Of a DNA stretch of 64,000 bases, positions 43,749-54,814 are shown one piece after another; position 1 is the first letter of the stretch, and every line of letters starts with the position of its first letter. The DNA comes from an uncultured bacterium (GTDB lineage Bacteria > Bacteroidota > Rhodothermia > Rhodothermales > Rubricoccaceae). Location of the stretch: assembly GCA_947493945.1 (NCBI GenBank), contig CANLSR010000002.1, forward strand, positions 186,001-250,000, given 5' to 3'. The translations under genes and the position numbers were made by a program. The notes below the pieces were generated by a model, which was given only the letters and a program-made list of their open reading frames with translations, had not been told where the DNA came from and searched no databases.

Positions 43749-43768
43749 TCCCTCTCCGACGCCCGCCG

Positions 43769-45520
43769 ATGCGCCTTGCCTCCGCCTTTCTGATGCTCCT
43801 CGCCAGTTCGCTCCTGGCCGTCCCGTCGGCGCGGGCCCAGGTCGACGGCCGCTCGTGCGCCACGCCGGAGCCGACCGTCGTCGAGGCGCTCCGGATGTCC
43901 CAGCAGGTGCGCGCCTTCCAGGCCCGGACCGCCGAGGTCGGGCGCCGCCGGGCCGGGCCGGTCACGGTGCCCGTCGCCGTCCACGTGATCTCGGAGGGCG
44001 AGGGCGTGGCGCAGGGCAACGTCCCCCAGGCCTGGATCGAGGCCCAGGTGGACACGCTCAACGCGACGTTCCGGCCGCTTGGCGTGCGGTTTGCACTCGC
44101 GCTGGTCCAGCGCGTCGAGAACGCGGCGTGGTACCGCGACCTGGGGCTGGACTCGGACGAGGAGCAGGCCATGAAGCAGGCGCTGGCGCTCGACCCCAGC
44201 CGCGTGCTCAACCTCTACACCGTCCACCCGGACCTCGACTACCTGGGCTGGGCCTCGCTCCCCGACGCCCAGGCGGAGGGAGACCGCCAGCAGGGCGTGG
44301 TGCTGCTCGACCAGTCGCTGCCCGGAGGCGACGCGGCGCCCTTCGACCTCGGCTACACCGGCACGCACGAGGTGGGCCACTGGGCCGGCCTGCTCCACAC
44401 GTTCGCCGGCGGCTGCTCGTCGCCCGGCGACGGCGTGGACGACACGCCCCAGCAGCGGTCGTCCTCGACCGGCTGCCAAGTGGGCCGCGACTCGTGCCCG
44501 CTCGACCCCGGCCTCGACCCGGTCCGCAACTACATGGGCTACTCCGACGACGCCTGCATGACCGAGTTCACGCCGGGCCAGCAGGCGCGGAGCGCGGCGC
44601 TGCTGGGCCAGTTCCGCCCGACGCTGACCGCCGGCGGCTTCGCGCTGGCGACCGTGCCTGGTACCGACCTGGCGGAGGCGTTCGTGGGCGTGGGCGCCCC
44701 GGCCGTGCTCCGGGTCACGAACGCCACCGACGCCCCGTTCGCCGTGACCGGCGTCGCCGCCAGCGGCCGGCTGGCGGTGGCCGCGGCCGGGCTGCCCGCG
44801 ACCGTGGCGCCGGGCGAGGCGGTGGCGCTGGCGCTGACCGTGGCGCCGGGCGCGTCGGGGGCGTTTGCCGAGACGCTGACCGTGACCACCACCCGCCCGG
44901 CGGCGCCGGCCCTGGTCGCCCGGCTCCGGGGGACGGCGTTCGTGCCGCCCACGGCCCGGCTCAGCACCACGGCCATCGACGCGCGCGTGGTCGACGGCGG
45001 CCCGGCCGAGCGCTCGGTGACGTTGACCAACGACGGCGACCGGCCGCTCACGTTCTCCATCGACCCGGCCGCGCTGCCGGCCTGGGTCACGCTCGTGTCG
45101 CCCGCCTCGGGCGAGGTCCCGCCCCGCGGCGCGGCCACGCTGGCGGTCTCGCTGGCGCCGGCCGCGCTCGCGCCGAGCCGCTACAGCGACCCGCTCGTGA
45201 TCCAGACCAACGACCCCGTCCAGGGCGACGTCGTGATCGCGCCGGGCCTCCCGTCGGCGCTCGCCGTGCTCCCCGTGTGGCCCAACCCGGCGCGCGGGCC
45301 GGTCACGGTCCCGCTGGCGCTCCCCGAGGACGCGACGGTCCGGGCGGAGGTGTACGACGCGCGCGGCCGGCGCGTCGCCGTCGTCGCCGACGGCGTGCCG
45401 ATGGAGGCGGGCTTCCCCGTGCTCCAGTGGGACGCGTCGAGCGCCGCGGCCGGCCTGTACATCGTCCGGGTCTGGACGCCGTCCGCCTCGGCCGTGGCCC
45501 GCCTCGTGGTCACGCGGTAG
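43769..45520 (+). CDS. Secreted M43-type metalloprotease with C-terminal sorting domain
   Basis: This 583-residue protein has a signal peptide (about residues 1-23, cut after ARAQ), then a pappalysin-like (M43) zinc protease domain: HEVGHWAGLLH at residues 200-210 with ligands H200, H204 and H210 and catalytic E201, and the Met-turn NYMGYSDDACM. Two Ig-like or 'choice-of-anchor' beta domains follow (about 285-495). The last 80 residues (LPVWPNPARGPVTVPLALP to the C-terminus) form a type IX secretion sorting domain. It is probably exported to the cell surface. It stands alone. Confidence 0.93.
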   Translation: MRLASAFLMLLASSLLAVPSARAQVDGRSCATPEPTVVEALRMSQQVRAFQARTAEVGRRRAGPVTVPVAVHVISEGEGVAQGNVPQAWIEAQVDTLNATFRPLGVRFALALVQRVENAAWYRDLGLDSDEEQAMKQALALDPSRVLNLYTVHPDLDYLGWASLPDAQAEGDRQQGVVLLDQSLPGGDAAPFDLGYTGTHEVGHWAGLLHTFAGGCSSPGDGVDDTPQQRSSSTGCQVGRDSCPLDPGLDPVRNYMGYSDDACMTEFTPGQQARSAALLGQFRPTLTAGGFALATVPGTDLAEAFVGVGAPAVLRVTNATDAPFAVTGVAASGRLAVAAAGLPATVAPGEAVALALTVAPGASGAFAETLTVTTTRPAAPALVARLRGTAFVPPTARLSTTAIDARVVDGGPAERSVTLTNDGDRPLTFSIDPAALPAWVTLVSPASGEVPPRGAATLAVSLAPAALAPSRYSDPLVIQTNDPVQGDVVIAPGLPSALAVLPVWPNPARGPVTVPLALPEDATVRAEVYDARGRRVAVVADGVPMEAGFPVLQWDASSAAAGLYIVRVWTPSASAVARLVVTR

Positions 45521-45714
45521 GCCAGCCGCTGGCGAGCGGTCGTGCCAGCCCGACAGGCGAGCGCCGCCGTCGGTCGCCGGCGCCGCCAGCGGCCGGAGGG
45601 CCGTCGGGGCAGGGGCGAGGGGGGCTGTCGGAAGCCTGTGCAAAGAGCCCGAGGAGAGGGCGACGCGCCGAGCCGGCCGGCCGTAACCTCCGTCAGGATT
45701 TCCCCCGCCGCCGT

Positions 45715-46194
45715 TTGCGCCCGTTCCGCTCGCGTTCTGTCTGCCGTGTCCTCGTCCTGGCGCTCGCCGGGGCGCTGGGGCTGACGGCGGCGGCCCCGGC
45801 CAGCGCGCGCGCCCCGCGTGCGGAGACGCTCCGGGCGGTGCTCGGCGACGCCGAGGCGGTCGAGGCCGCGCTCGACGCGGTTCGCCACGTGCCCAGCGGC
45901 GGCCGGCTGGCGGCGTTCGCCCACGCCTACGCCCTCACGGCCGACGACGGGACGACGGCCGAGGCCGTCGAGCAGCTGTTGGGCGCCGATTCCATGTCGG
46001 GCGTCGTGCCCGTCGTGACCCAGCGCGCCGTCGCCGGTCCGGCGTCCTCCACGCCCGCGTCCGCGCTGGGCGTGGCGGCGTTCCCACACAGACACGCGGC
46101 CCCGGCGCCCACCGCCTCCGCCGCACGCGCCGACCGCCAGCGGGCGGCGGCGCCCCGGCCCGTGGCCACTCCGTCTCGCCCGCGCGCGCCCTAG
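45715..46194 (+). CDS. Hypothetical exported protein
   Basis: This 159-residue putative protein has a signal-like helix (CRVLVLALAGALGLTAAAPASARA) and a short helical mature part (TLRAVLGDAEAVEAALDAVRHV), then an Ala/Pro/Thr-rich tail. No family is recognised. The start is uncertain because no ATG or GTG fits; TTG at 45715 is proposed. A TAACCTC element at 45684-45690 may be the promoter -7 box, matching the same word before the gene at 56915. It lies 93 nt upstream of secD. Confidence 0.55.
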   Translation: MRPFRSRSVCRVLVLALAGALGLTAAAPASARAPRAETLRAVLGDAEAVEAALDAVRHVPSGGRLAAFAHAYALTADDGTTAEAVEQLLGADSMSGVVPVVTQRAVAGPASSTPASALGVAAFPHRHAAPAPTASAARADRQRAAAPRPVATPSRPRAP

Positions 46195-46287
46195 CGCGCC
46201 CCGGCAGGCCACCGACTCTAGACTGCGCGCGCCAGTGGGGCGCGCGTCCTCCACGACCATCCGGCGCCCTCGCGGGCGTCCGACTCC

Positions 46288-48211
<1,924 letters not shown>

Positions 48212-48213
<2 letters not shown>

Positions 48214-48295
48214 GGTTCAGGGTTCGAGGTTCGGGGTTCGTCGCCCCGACCTCGTGCCCGATCCTCGCGAACCCTGAACCCTGAACCCAGAACCA
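48212..48295 (+). repeat. Heptad hairpin between secD and secF
   Basis: The left arm (48212-48226) and right arm (48268-48282) are perfect inverted copies over 15 bp. Both are built of 7-nt units: GGTTCAG, GGTTCGA, GGTTCGG on the left and GAACCCT, GAACCCT, GAACCCA on the right (48269-48289). The structure starts on the secD stop codon and ends 9 nt before the secF ATG, so it may balance secD and secF expression. Confidence 0.8.
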
Positions 48296-48303
48296 TTCCT
48301 GCA

Positions 48304-49236
48304 ATGCGCATCTTTGAAAACCCCAACCACGACTTCCTCAGCGACTTCCGAGCGAGCTACATCATCTCGGGCATCCTGCTGCTCGTGGCCGTGATCTCGC
48401 TGGTGTACCCCGGCCTGGAGGCCGGGATCGACTTTAAGGGCGGCACCGAGTTTATCGTCCAGACGGCCCAGCCGATCCCGTCGACCGAGGCCGCCGAGAC
48501 GCTCCGCCAGTCGACGGGCGAGATCTACGAGGTCAAGGAGTACGGCAACCCCAACTCGCTCTTGGTCCGCACTGCCTCCGGCGGCGACGCCGAGGCCCTG
48601 CGCGCCAACGTCGAGCAGACCCTGGCGACGACCTTCGCCGGCTCGAACGCCAGCATCGAGAGCACCTACTCGGTCGGCCCCCGCGTCGCCTCCGACCTGA
48701 AGCAAAAGGCGGTGGTGCTGGTCTTGGGCGCCCTGTTCGTGGTGCTGCTCTACATCTTCGTCCGCTTCGACTGGCGCTACGCCGTGGCGGCCGTGCTGTG
48801 CCTGGCCCACGACGTGGTGATCGTGCTGGGGCTGTTCGCGCTGCTCCACAACGTGACCCCGTTCTCGCTCCAGATCGACCAGGCCATCATCGCGGCGCTC
48901 CTGACCATCGTGGGCTACTCGATCAACGACACCGTGGTCGTGTTCGACCGCATCCGCGAGTACGTGCTGCTGTTCAAGACCGAGAACTTCGCCGTGACGG
49001 CCAACCGGGCCATCAACACGACGCTGTCGCGGACGATGCTGACCTCGGGCACGACGCTGATCGCGGTGCTGGTCCTGTTCCTGATCGGCGGCGAGGTGCT
49101 CCGCGGGTTCTCGCTGGCGCTGCTCGTCGGCATCGCAGTCGGGACCTACTCGTCGATCTTCGTCGCCAGCCCGCTGGTGGTGATCCTGCGCGACAAGTAC
49201 GCCCCGGCGCGGCGCGCCGTCACCGCTCGCGCCTAG
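48304..49236 (+). CDS. secF: Protein translocase subunit SecF
   Basis: This partner of SecD in the Sec translocase has 310 residues. The motif GLEAGIDFKGGTEFIV (about residues 37-52) and the six-helix core with GYSINDTVVVFDRIREY (about 203-219) and LIGGEVLRGFSLALLVG are diagnostic. It sits in the inner membrane. The leader is not Shine-Dalgarno-like and instead carries the GAACCCT heptads. A short GCTGGC hairpin follows the stop. Confidence 0.97.
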   Translation: MRIFENPNHDFLSDFRASYIISGILLLVAVISLVYPGLEAGIDFKGGTEFIVQTAQPIPSTEAAETLRQSTGEIYEVKEYGNPNSLLVRTASGGDAEALRANVEQTLATTFAGSNASIESTYSVGPRVASDLKQKAVVLVLGALFVVLLYIFVRFDWRYAVAAVLCLAHDVVIVLGLFALLHNVTPFSLQIDQAIIAALLTIVGYSINDTVVVFDRIREYVLLFKTENFAVTANRAINTTLSRTMLTSGTTLIAVLVLFLIGGEVLRGFSLALLVGIAVGTYSSIFVASPLVVILRDKYAPARRAVTARA

Positions 49237-49274
49237 CTAGATAGGGGATGGAGAGTCGACTCCGAGAACCGACT

Positions 49275-49295
49275 CGCTGGCCACAACCGCCAGCG
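49275..49295. terminator. CGCTGGC/GCCAGCG hairpin after secF
   Basis: A perfect 7-bp stem with loop CACAACC, 38 nt after the secF stop. It is a member of the GCTGGCG/CGCCAGC family. Confidence 0.45.
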
Positions 49296-49348
49296 GGTCG
49301 GGCCTCCTCCTCTCCGCGCCCTATCCTCCACCTCCGACCCCTCCCCCG

Positions 49349-49690
49349 ATGGACATCTCCACCTCCGACCGCGACGGCGTCACCGTGCTCACCCTGGACG
49401 GCGACGCCCTGGGCGGCCCCGACGGCTCCGCGATGCACGACGCGCTCCACGCCGTCCGGGGCGACGGGCCGTCCCAGGTGGTGGTCGACTTGTCCCGCGT
49501 CCGCCACATGAACTCGTCCGGGCTGGGGATGCTCATCGGCGCGCTCACGACCGCCCGCAGCTCGGGCGGCGACCTGCGGCTGGCGGCCCCGGGCGAGCGC
49601 GTCGTGACGCTGCTCGACGTGACCCAGCTGTCGGACGTGTTCCAGTCGTTCGGCTCCGTCGACGCCGCCGTCGCCAGCTACGAGGAGTAG
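49349..49690 (+). CDS. STAS-domain protein (anti-sigma factor antagonist-like)
   Basis: This 113-residue single STAS domain resembles SpoIIAA or RsbV. The usual phosphorylation-site loop is HMNSSGLGMLIGAL, with S56/S57 as likely targets. The proteins it would regulate (an anti-sigma kinase) are not adjacent. A TATCCTC element at 49322-49328 lies 20 nt before the ATG. purA follows after 62 nt. Confidence 0.88.
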   Translation: MDISTSDRDGVTVLTLDGDALGGPDGSAMHDALHAVRGDGPSQVVVDLSRVRHMNSSGLGMLIGALTTARSSGGDLRLAAPGERVVTLLDVTQLSDVFQSFGSVDAAVASYEE

Positions 49691-49696
49691 GGGACC

Positions 49697-49749
49697 GGGG
49701 ATGAGCCGTGAGCCGTCCCGCCCCGTATCCCTCATCCCTCACCCCTCCC
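49697..49749 (+). repeat. Hairpin and heptads before purA
   Basis: GGGATGAG (49698-49705) pairs with CTCATCCC (49731-49738). The right arm continues as CCCTCAT, CCCTCAC, CCCTCCC in exact 7-nt steps (49729-49749), ending 3 nt before the purA ATG. It is another leader heptad hairpin. Confidence 0.6.
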
Positions 49750-49752
49750 GCA

Positions 49753-51030
49753 ATGCCAGTCTCAGTCGTCATCGGCGCCCAGTGGGGCGACGAAGGAAAA
49801 GGAAAGGTCGTGGACCTCCTCGCGCCCCAGGTGGACGTGGTCGCCCGCTACCAGGGCGGCGCCAACGCCGGCCACACGATCATGTGGGGCGACGAGACGT
49901 TCGTGCTCCACCTGATCCCGTCGGGCATCTTCCACGACGGCACGTCGTGCGTGATCGGCAACGGCGTGGTGATCGACCCGGCCGCGATCGTCGAGGAGAT
50001 CCGCCAGATCGAGGCGCTGGGCTACCCCGTCGAGGACCGGCTCAAGATCAGCCACAACGCGCACCTGATCATGCCGTACCACAAGGCGCTCGACCAGGCG
50101 CGCGAGCGCTGGCGCGACGCCGAGGCCATCGGGACGACCGGCCGCGGCATCGGGCCGGCGTATGTGGACAAGTTCGCGCGCTCGGGCATCCGCGTCGTGG
50201 ACCTGTTGGACCGCGACGGGCTGCGCAAAAAGCTGACCGCCGCCATCGAGGAGAAGAACGACATCCTGTCGGCCGTCTACGGGAGCGAGCGCCTGGACGT
50301 GGACGCCATCGTGGACGAGTACGTCGAGTTCGACCAGCTCATCGACCCCTACGTCACCGACACCTCGGCGTTCTTGAACGACGCGCTCGCCCAAGGCCAG
50401 AGCGTGCTCGCGGAGGGCGCCCAGGGCGCGCTGCTGGACGTGGACCACGGGACGTACCCGTACGTCACGTCCAGCCACCCGACCTCGGGTGGCGCCTGCA
50501 CCGGGCTCGGCATCCCGCCGACGGCCATCGACCGGATCATCGGCATCGTCAAGGCCTACTCGACACGGGTCGGCAACGGCCCCTTCCCGACGGAGCTGAC
50601 CGACGAGACGGGCGACTGGCTGCGCGCCGAGGGCCACGAGTTCGGGGCCACGACGGGCCGCCCGCGCCGGTGCGGCTGGCTGGACCTGGTGGCGCTGAAC
50701 TACACGTCGCGCCTGAACGGCTTTACCGAGCTGGCGATCACCAAGCTGGACGTGATGGCGGGCCTGGACGAGATCCAGGTGTGCACGGCCTACGAGATCG
50801 ACGGCAAGACCACGACGCGCTTCCCGACCGACCTGCGCACGCTGAGCCGCGCCCGGCCGGTCTACGAGACGCTGCCGGGCTTCAGCGGCGACATGAAGGA
50901 GGCGGCCACGGTGGCCGACCTCCCCAAGGCGGCCCAGAGCTACCTCCAGTTCGTGAGCGACCACCTGAACGTGCCGATCACGACCATCGGCACCGGCCCC
51001 AAGCGCGAGCAGACGCTGGTCGCCGCCTGA
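49753..51030 (+). CDS. purA: Adenylosuccinate synthetase
   Basis: This enzyme joins IMP and aspartate with GTP to make adenylosuccinate, the first step of AMP synthesis. It has 425 residues. The P-loop GAQWGDEGKGKVVD (residues 8-21, catalytic D13), NAGHTI (His near 41), TTGRGIGPAYVDK (about 131-143) and the C-terminal substrate loop GFSGDMKEA are present. The ATG at 49753 was chosen over one at 49708 that would include the repeat leader. A strong hairpin follows the stop codon. Confidence 0.97.
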   Translation: MPVSVVIGAQWGDEGKGKVVDLLAPQVDVVARYQGGANAGHTIMWGDETFVLHLIPSGIFHDGTSCVIGNGVVIDPAAIVEEIRQIEALGYPVEDRLKISHNAHLIMPYHKALDQARERWRDAEAIGTTGRGIGPAYVDKFARSGIRVVDLLDRDGLRKKLTAAIEEKNDILSAVYGSERLDVDAIVDEYVEFDQLIDPYVTDTSAFLNDALAQGQSVLAEGAQGALLDVDHGTYPYVTSSHPTSGGACTGLGIPPTAIDRIIGIVKAYSTRVGNGPFPTELTDETGDWLRAEGHEFGATTGRPRRCGWLDLVALNYTSRLNGFTELAITKLDVMAGLDEIQVCTAYEIDGKTTTRFPTDLRTLSRARPVYETLPGFSGDMKEAATVADLPKAAQSYLQFVSDHLNVPITTIGTGPKREQTLVAA

Positions 51031-51059
51031 CCCGCTGGCGGGCGCGCTCCGCCAGCGGG
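51031..51059 (+). terminator. Strong hairpin after purA
   Basis: CCCGCTGGCGG (51031-51041) pairs perfectly with CCGCCAGCGGG (51049-51059) across a 7-nt loop, beginning on the base after the purA stop. It shares its centre with the hairpin at 42817-42837. No T-tract follows. Confidence 0.7.
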
Positions 51060-51077
51060 ACCGGGCTAGCTTGGGGC

Positions 51078-51917
51078 GTGGAGCTACCCGCTACGTCCCG
51101 CTTTCCGTCGTGCCTCGACTGCGGCGCCGACCGCGTCGGCCCGTTCTGCCACACCTGTGGCCAGGGCGAAGTGGACCCCGACGCGACGGTCCGCCAGCTG
51201 GTCGGGGGGACGGCCCAGGACTTTTTCTCGTGGGACGAGCGGGCGATCCGAACGCTGCGGGTGCTGCTGACCCGGCCGGGTGAGTTGTCGTTGGCCTGGG
51301 CGGAGGGGCGGCGGTCGCGATTCGTGCCGCCGCTCCGGCTGTTTTTGACGTTGGGGCTGATCCTAGTGGCATTGGGAACGGCGTATCGGTGGGGCCTCAG
51401 CGAAGATCTCCGCCCCGACCGCGCGGCGACTGAAACGGAGGATCGGCTCGAACCCAATACCACGAACGCTAGCTATTGGCTTGGCTATGGAATGGTGCGG
51501 CTGGGGCTCAACGCGATCTTGCTGCTGGCGCCGCTCGTCGGGTTCGGCTTCTTCGTGCTGTTCCACATGCGCCGCCCCCGGCTGGCGCCGCACCTGGTCC
51601 ACGCGCTCCACGTGGGTTGCATCGCCGTGCTCGGGCTGATCGCGTGGCGCCTCGCCTCGCTCGCGTGGCTCGCCAGCGGGCCGAGCCAGACGCTGGGCGA
51701 CGCGCTCAAACTGACCGACAGCGGCTTCGGAGCGCTCGAAGTCCTGCTGGTCCTGTGGCTCGGGAGCGTGACCGCCTACGCCGCCGTCTCCATCCGTCGG
51801 TTCTACGGGACCACGCGCTGGCGGGCCGCCCTGGCGGCGCCGCTGGTGGTCATCGTGCCGCTGGCAGTGCTGTTCGGCGTGGTGGTCGTGATCTATGTCG
51901 TCCTCCTGATCCGGTGA
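51078..51917 (+). CDS. DUF3667 zinc-ribbon membrane protein
   Basis: This 279-residue protein has an N-terminal zinc ribbon (C12, C15, C24, C27 in CLDCGADRVGPFCHTCGQ), a short linker (TAQDFFSWDERAIRTLRVLL) and four or five membrane helices (from about residue 75 to the end). DUF3667 is a Bacteroidota family of unknown function. The GTG at 51078 was chosen from the ribbon spacing. TAGCTTG at 51067-51073 lies only 4 nt before it, so the message may be leaderless or the start lies slightly downstream. It overlaps the histidine kinase start (GTGA). Confidence 0.85.
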   Translation: MELPATSRFPSCLDCGADRVGPFCHTCGQGEVDPDATVRQLVGGTAQDFFSWDERAIRTLRVLLTRPGELSLAWAEGRRSRFVPPLRLFLTLGLILVALGTAYRWGLSEDLRPDRAATETEDRLEPNTTNASYWLGYGMVRLGLNAILLLAPLVGFGFFVLFHMRRPRLAPHLVHALHVGCIAVLGLIAWRLASLAWLASGPSQTLGDALKLTDSGFGALEVLLVLWLGSVTAYAAVSIRRFYGTTRWRAALAAPLVVIVPLAVLFGVVVVIYVVLLIR

Positions 51918-53206
51918 CGCCGTACCGCACCAGCACGCGCATCAAGCTGGGGCTGATCGTGGCTGCGGTCGCCATCGCGCTGGCGTCGCTGGCCTTCACC
52001 CAGCGGCTGGCGGACCGGCTGGAGGCCCAGGACGCCCAGGCCGTCGAGGTGTGGGCACGCGCCATCGAGTACCAGTACCGCGTCTCCGAATCGACGCAAG
52101 GCCCGGGGCCGGAGTTCTGGGACGATCTGTATTCCGTTATTGCATCATCGAGCGTGCCGCCCGACCGGCGCCGCCAGCTGGCGGCCGCGCTCGACACGCT
52201 CCGCGACGGGCCGCCTACCGACGGCCTCGACTTCGTGTTCTCCGAGATCATCGAGCCCAGCCGCTTCAGCGTGCCCGCGGTCGTGACCGACACCGGCATG
52301 ACGGCCGCGGCCGTCGCCCGCAACGTGGACGAGGGGGCGGACCTGCTGGCGCTGGCGCGCGAGATGGACGCCGTCCACCCGCCCATCCGCATCGAGGGCT
52401 ACGGCCAGCTCGTGCACTACGGCGAGAGCCCGCTGGCCCGGCTGATCCGGCTGTTCCCGGTCGTCCAGCTGGGCGTGGTCGCGCTGTTCGTGCTGGTCGG
52501 CTACCTCGGGTTCTCCTACGTGCGGCGCAGCGAGCAGTCGAGCCTGTGGGTGGGCATGGCGCGCGAGGCGGCCCACCAGCTGGGCACGCCGCTGTCGTCG
52601 ATCATGGGCTGGATCGAGCTCCTGCGCCTGGGCGACGCCGCCGACCCCGGGACCGTGGCCGACGAGCTGGAGCACGACGTGGACCGCCTGCGCCGCGTGG
52701 CGGACCGGTTCGAGAAGATCGGCTCCCAGCCCGCGCTCGCGCCCACGCCCATCCGCCCGGTGCTGGACCGCGTGGCCGACTACATCCGGCGCCGCGTGCC
52801 CACCAGCGCGCCGGTCACGATCACCGTCCGCTCGGCCGACGCGCTGGCGGCCCAACTCAACGCCGAGCTGTTCGAGTGGGTGGTCGAGAACCTGCTCAAA
52901 AACGCGCTCGACGCGATGGACGGCACGCCGGGCCCGCACCGGATCGTCCTGACCGCCCGATCGCAGGGCGGGCGCGTGGTGGTGGAGGTGGCCGACACCG
53001 GACGCGGCATGGACCGCGCGACGGCGCGCCACGTGTTCCGGCCCGGCTTCTCCACCAAGCGCCGCGGCTGGGGGCTGGGGCTGAGCCTGGCGCGCCGGAT
53101 CGTGGAGGCCTACCACGGGGGCGAGCTGTCGGTCGCCGAGACGCAGCCGGGCGCCGGCACCACGTTCCGGATCGTCCTCGACAGGGCCGGGCCTCCCCCC
53201 GAGTGA
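51914..53206 (+). CDS. Sensor histidine kinase (HisKA/HATPase)
   Basis: This 430-residue membrane kinase has helices at about 11-28 and 180-203, which bracket a periplasmic domain (about 30-178). The phosphoacceptor is H221 in AREAAHQLGTPLSS. The ATPase domain contains ELFEWVVENLLKNALDAM (N-box), VEVADTGRGM (G1), FSTKRRGWGLGLSLARRIV (F/G2) and GAGTTFRIVL. It starts at GTG overlapping the DUF3667 stop. No response regulator is adjacent, so its partner is unknown; the NtrC-type regulator at 17022 is a candidate only. Confidence 0.95.
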   Translation: MTPYRTSTRIKLGLIVAAVAIALASLAFTQRLADRLEAQDAQAVEVWARAIEYQYRVSESTQGPGPEFWDDLYSVIASSSVPPDRRRQLAAALDTLRDGPPTDGLDFVFSEIIEPSRFSVPAVVTDTGMTAAAVARNVDEGADLLALAREMDAVHPPIRIEGYGQLVHYGESPLARLIRLFPVVQLGVVALFVLVGYLGFSYVRRSEQSSLWVGMAREAAHQLGTPLSSIMGWIELLRLGDAADPGTVADELEHDVDRLRRVADRFEKIGSQPALAPTPIRPVLDRVADYIRRRVPTSAPVTITVRSADALAAQLNAELFEWVVENLLKNALDAMDGTPGPHRIVLTARSQGGRVVVEVADTGRGMDRATARHVFRPGFSTKRRGWGLGLSLARRIVEAYHGGELSVAETQPGAGTTFRIVLDRAGPPPE

Positions 53207-53260
53207 CTGGGCGCAGGGAGGGCGCAGGGTCCGGCGCCGTCCCCGGCCTCCGCCACCTCG

Positions 53261-53896
53261 CTAGACGCCGACGGCCTGGCGTATGCGGTCGGCCGTCTGC
53301 TCGTCCTCCGTGACGGCGGAGAAGATCATGGCCCGCCGGCGCCACGTCACCACGTAGGTGCCCTCGATCACGCGCGAGTCGACCGGCGTGGGCTCGCTGA
53401 GCCCGGCGTAGGTGCCGCTGGGGAGGTCGTAGCTGTCGCCGATCCGGTCGAGCAGGATGTAGTCGTAGGCGAACACCGTGGCCCGCTGGCGGTCCCCGCC
53501 CTCGTAGCGGAAGCTCGGCACCTGGACCTCGACCGGCGCCGACGCCGACGACGCACGCACGGTCCCGACCGACGCCAGCCCGACGCCCACGAGCGCCAGC
53601 CCCGGCAGGTCCGGGGGCGCCACGGCCCAGCCCAGCGTCTCCAGCACGTAGGCCTGAGCCTCGTCGGGCTGGACCGTCACCAGGTCCGGTCTGAACGTGC
53701 GCGCGGTCGTGGTCATCTGGACCAGCACGTCGCCGGTGGCCGTGTCCGACGGCCACCACCGCGCGGCGGCCCACCCGACGGCGCCGAGCACCAGCAGCGC
53801 GAGCGCGACCCGGAGCAGGACCGGGGCGCCCGTCCCGGACGGCTCGCCCTGGCTCTGGACCCGGTCGAAGGCCGGGAGGTGGTCCACGTCGCTCAT
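53261..53896 (-). CDS. Hypothetical single-pass membrane protein
   Basis: This 211-residue protein has one membrane helix (about residues 28-46, VLLRVALALLVLGAVGWAAA), an N-terminal cytoplasmic tail of about 27 residues and an extracytoplasmic beta-rich domain (YVLETLGWAVAPPDLPGLAL, VFAYDYILLDRIGDSY). I recognise no family; it resembles anti-sigma-like or secreted lipid-associated domains only loosely. Its ATG overlaps the stop of the SAM-hydrolase gene by 4 nt, so it is translated together with it. Confidence 0.78.
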   Translation of the reverse strand: MSDVDHLPAFDRVQSQGEPSGTGAPVLLRVALALLVLGAVGWAAARWWPSDTATGDVLVQMTTTARTFRPDLVTVQPDEAQAYVLETLGWAVAPPDLPGLALVGVGLASVGTVRASSASAPVEVQVPSFRYEGGDRQRATVFAYDYILLDRIGDSYDLPSGTYAGLSEPTPVDSRVIEGTYVVTWRRRAMIFSAVTEDEQTADRIRQAVGV

Positions 53897-54729
53897 CGGG
53901 CGCGCACCGCCAGGCCCGGCGCGTCGCGCGGGACGGAGCCGTAGACCACGCTCACCGGCGCCCCGCGCTCGATGGAGAGCAACCGGGAGGCGTGGCCGCA
54001 GTTGACGGCGATCTCGAGCAGGCCCGAGCTGCCGAACAGCGTCAGCGGGTCGCCGGCGCTGGTCTCGGCGTAGGTGCGCGCGTGGGTCTGGATCACCGTC
54101 GAGCCGGCGTAGCACTTGAACGGGCGCCCGTCGCGGTGCCCGTCGAGGTCGGCCCGGGTGATGTTGGTGATGCAGTTGCCGAACCGGTCCACGTGGAGGA
54201 CCATCCCGCCGACGCCCTCGGCGTCGGTGCGGGGGAGCGGCCAGTGCATCGCCGCCGGCGCGTCGACGGCCGTGCCGAGGTGGTCCAGCGGCGTGCCCGA
54301 GGCGAGCGCCGCCGCGATCGGGCCGAACACGTCGCGCCCGTGGAAGGTGTCGCTGGCCTCCGGGCGCGCCCAGGCCTCGGGCCGGTCGAGCTCCACCAGC
54401 GCCTCGACGGCCTCGCCCGCCAGCAGCGGCAGCACGCCGTTGTCGGGGCCGACGAACCAGTGGCCCCGGCCGTCGAGGTGGAACCGGGCCGCGAGCGCGC
54501 GGCGCTCGGTGCCCACGCCCGGGTCCACCACGACCAGGTGCACCGTGTCCGCCGGGAAGCCCGGGACGGCCTGGCGGAGCACGAAGGCGGCCTCCATGAC
54601 GTCCTGGGCGGGGATCCGGTGGCTCACGTCTACGAACGTCAGCGCCGGCGACACGGACAGCATCGTGCCCTTCATGGCGGCGACGTAGCCATCGCTCAGG
54701 CCGAAGTCGGTGGTCAGGGTGACGATCAC
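53893..54729 (-). CDS. SAM hydroxide adenosyltransferase (S-adenosyl-L-methionine hydrolase family)
   Basis: This enzyme family cleaves S-adenosyl-L-methionine with water (to adenosine and methionine) and is related to halogenases. It has 278 residues. Typical features are MIVTLTTDFGLSDGYVAAMKG, DVSHRIPAQDVMEAAFVL, VVVDPGVGTERRALAA, PDNGVLPLL and the C-terminal HVDRFGNCITNI and FGSSGLLEIAVNCGHAS. Members act as trimers. It is transcribed with the membrane protein at 53261. Confidence 0.93.
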   Translation of the reverse strand: MIVTLTTDFGLSDGYVAAMKGTMLSVSPALTFVDVSHRIPAQDVMEAAFVLRQAVPGFPADTVHLVVVDPGVGTERRALAARFHLDGRGHWFVGPDNGVLPLLAGEAVEALVELDRPEAWARPEASDTFHGRDVFGPIAAALASGTPLDHLGTAVDAPAAMHWPLPRTDAEGVGGMVLHVDRFGNCITNITRADLDGHRDGRPFKCYAGSTVIQTHARTYAETSAGDPLTLFGSSGLLEIAVNCGHASRLLSIERGAPVSVVYGSVPRDAPGLAVRAR

Positions 54730-54814
54730 GGGGGGGAGAGGGCGTGCCCAAAGTTACGGCGCCGCGCCGGCGCGGATTGCTCGGCTATCTTCCCCCGTTC
54801 CGCCCCCGCCCGAT

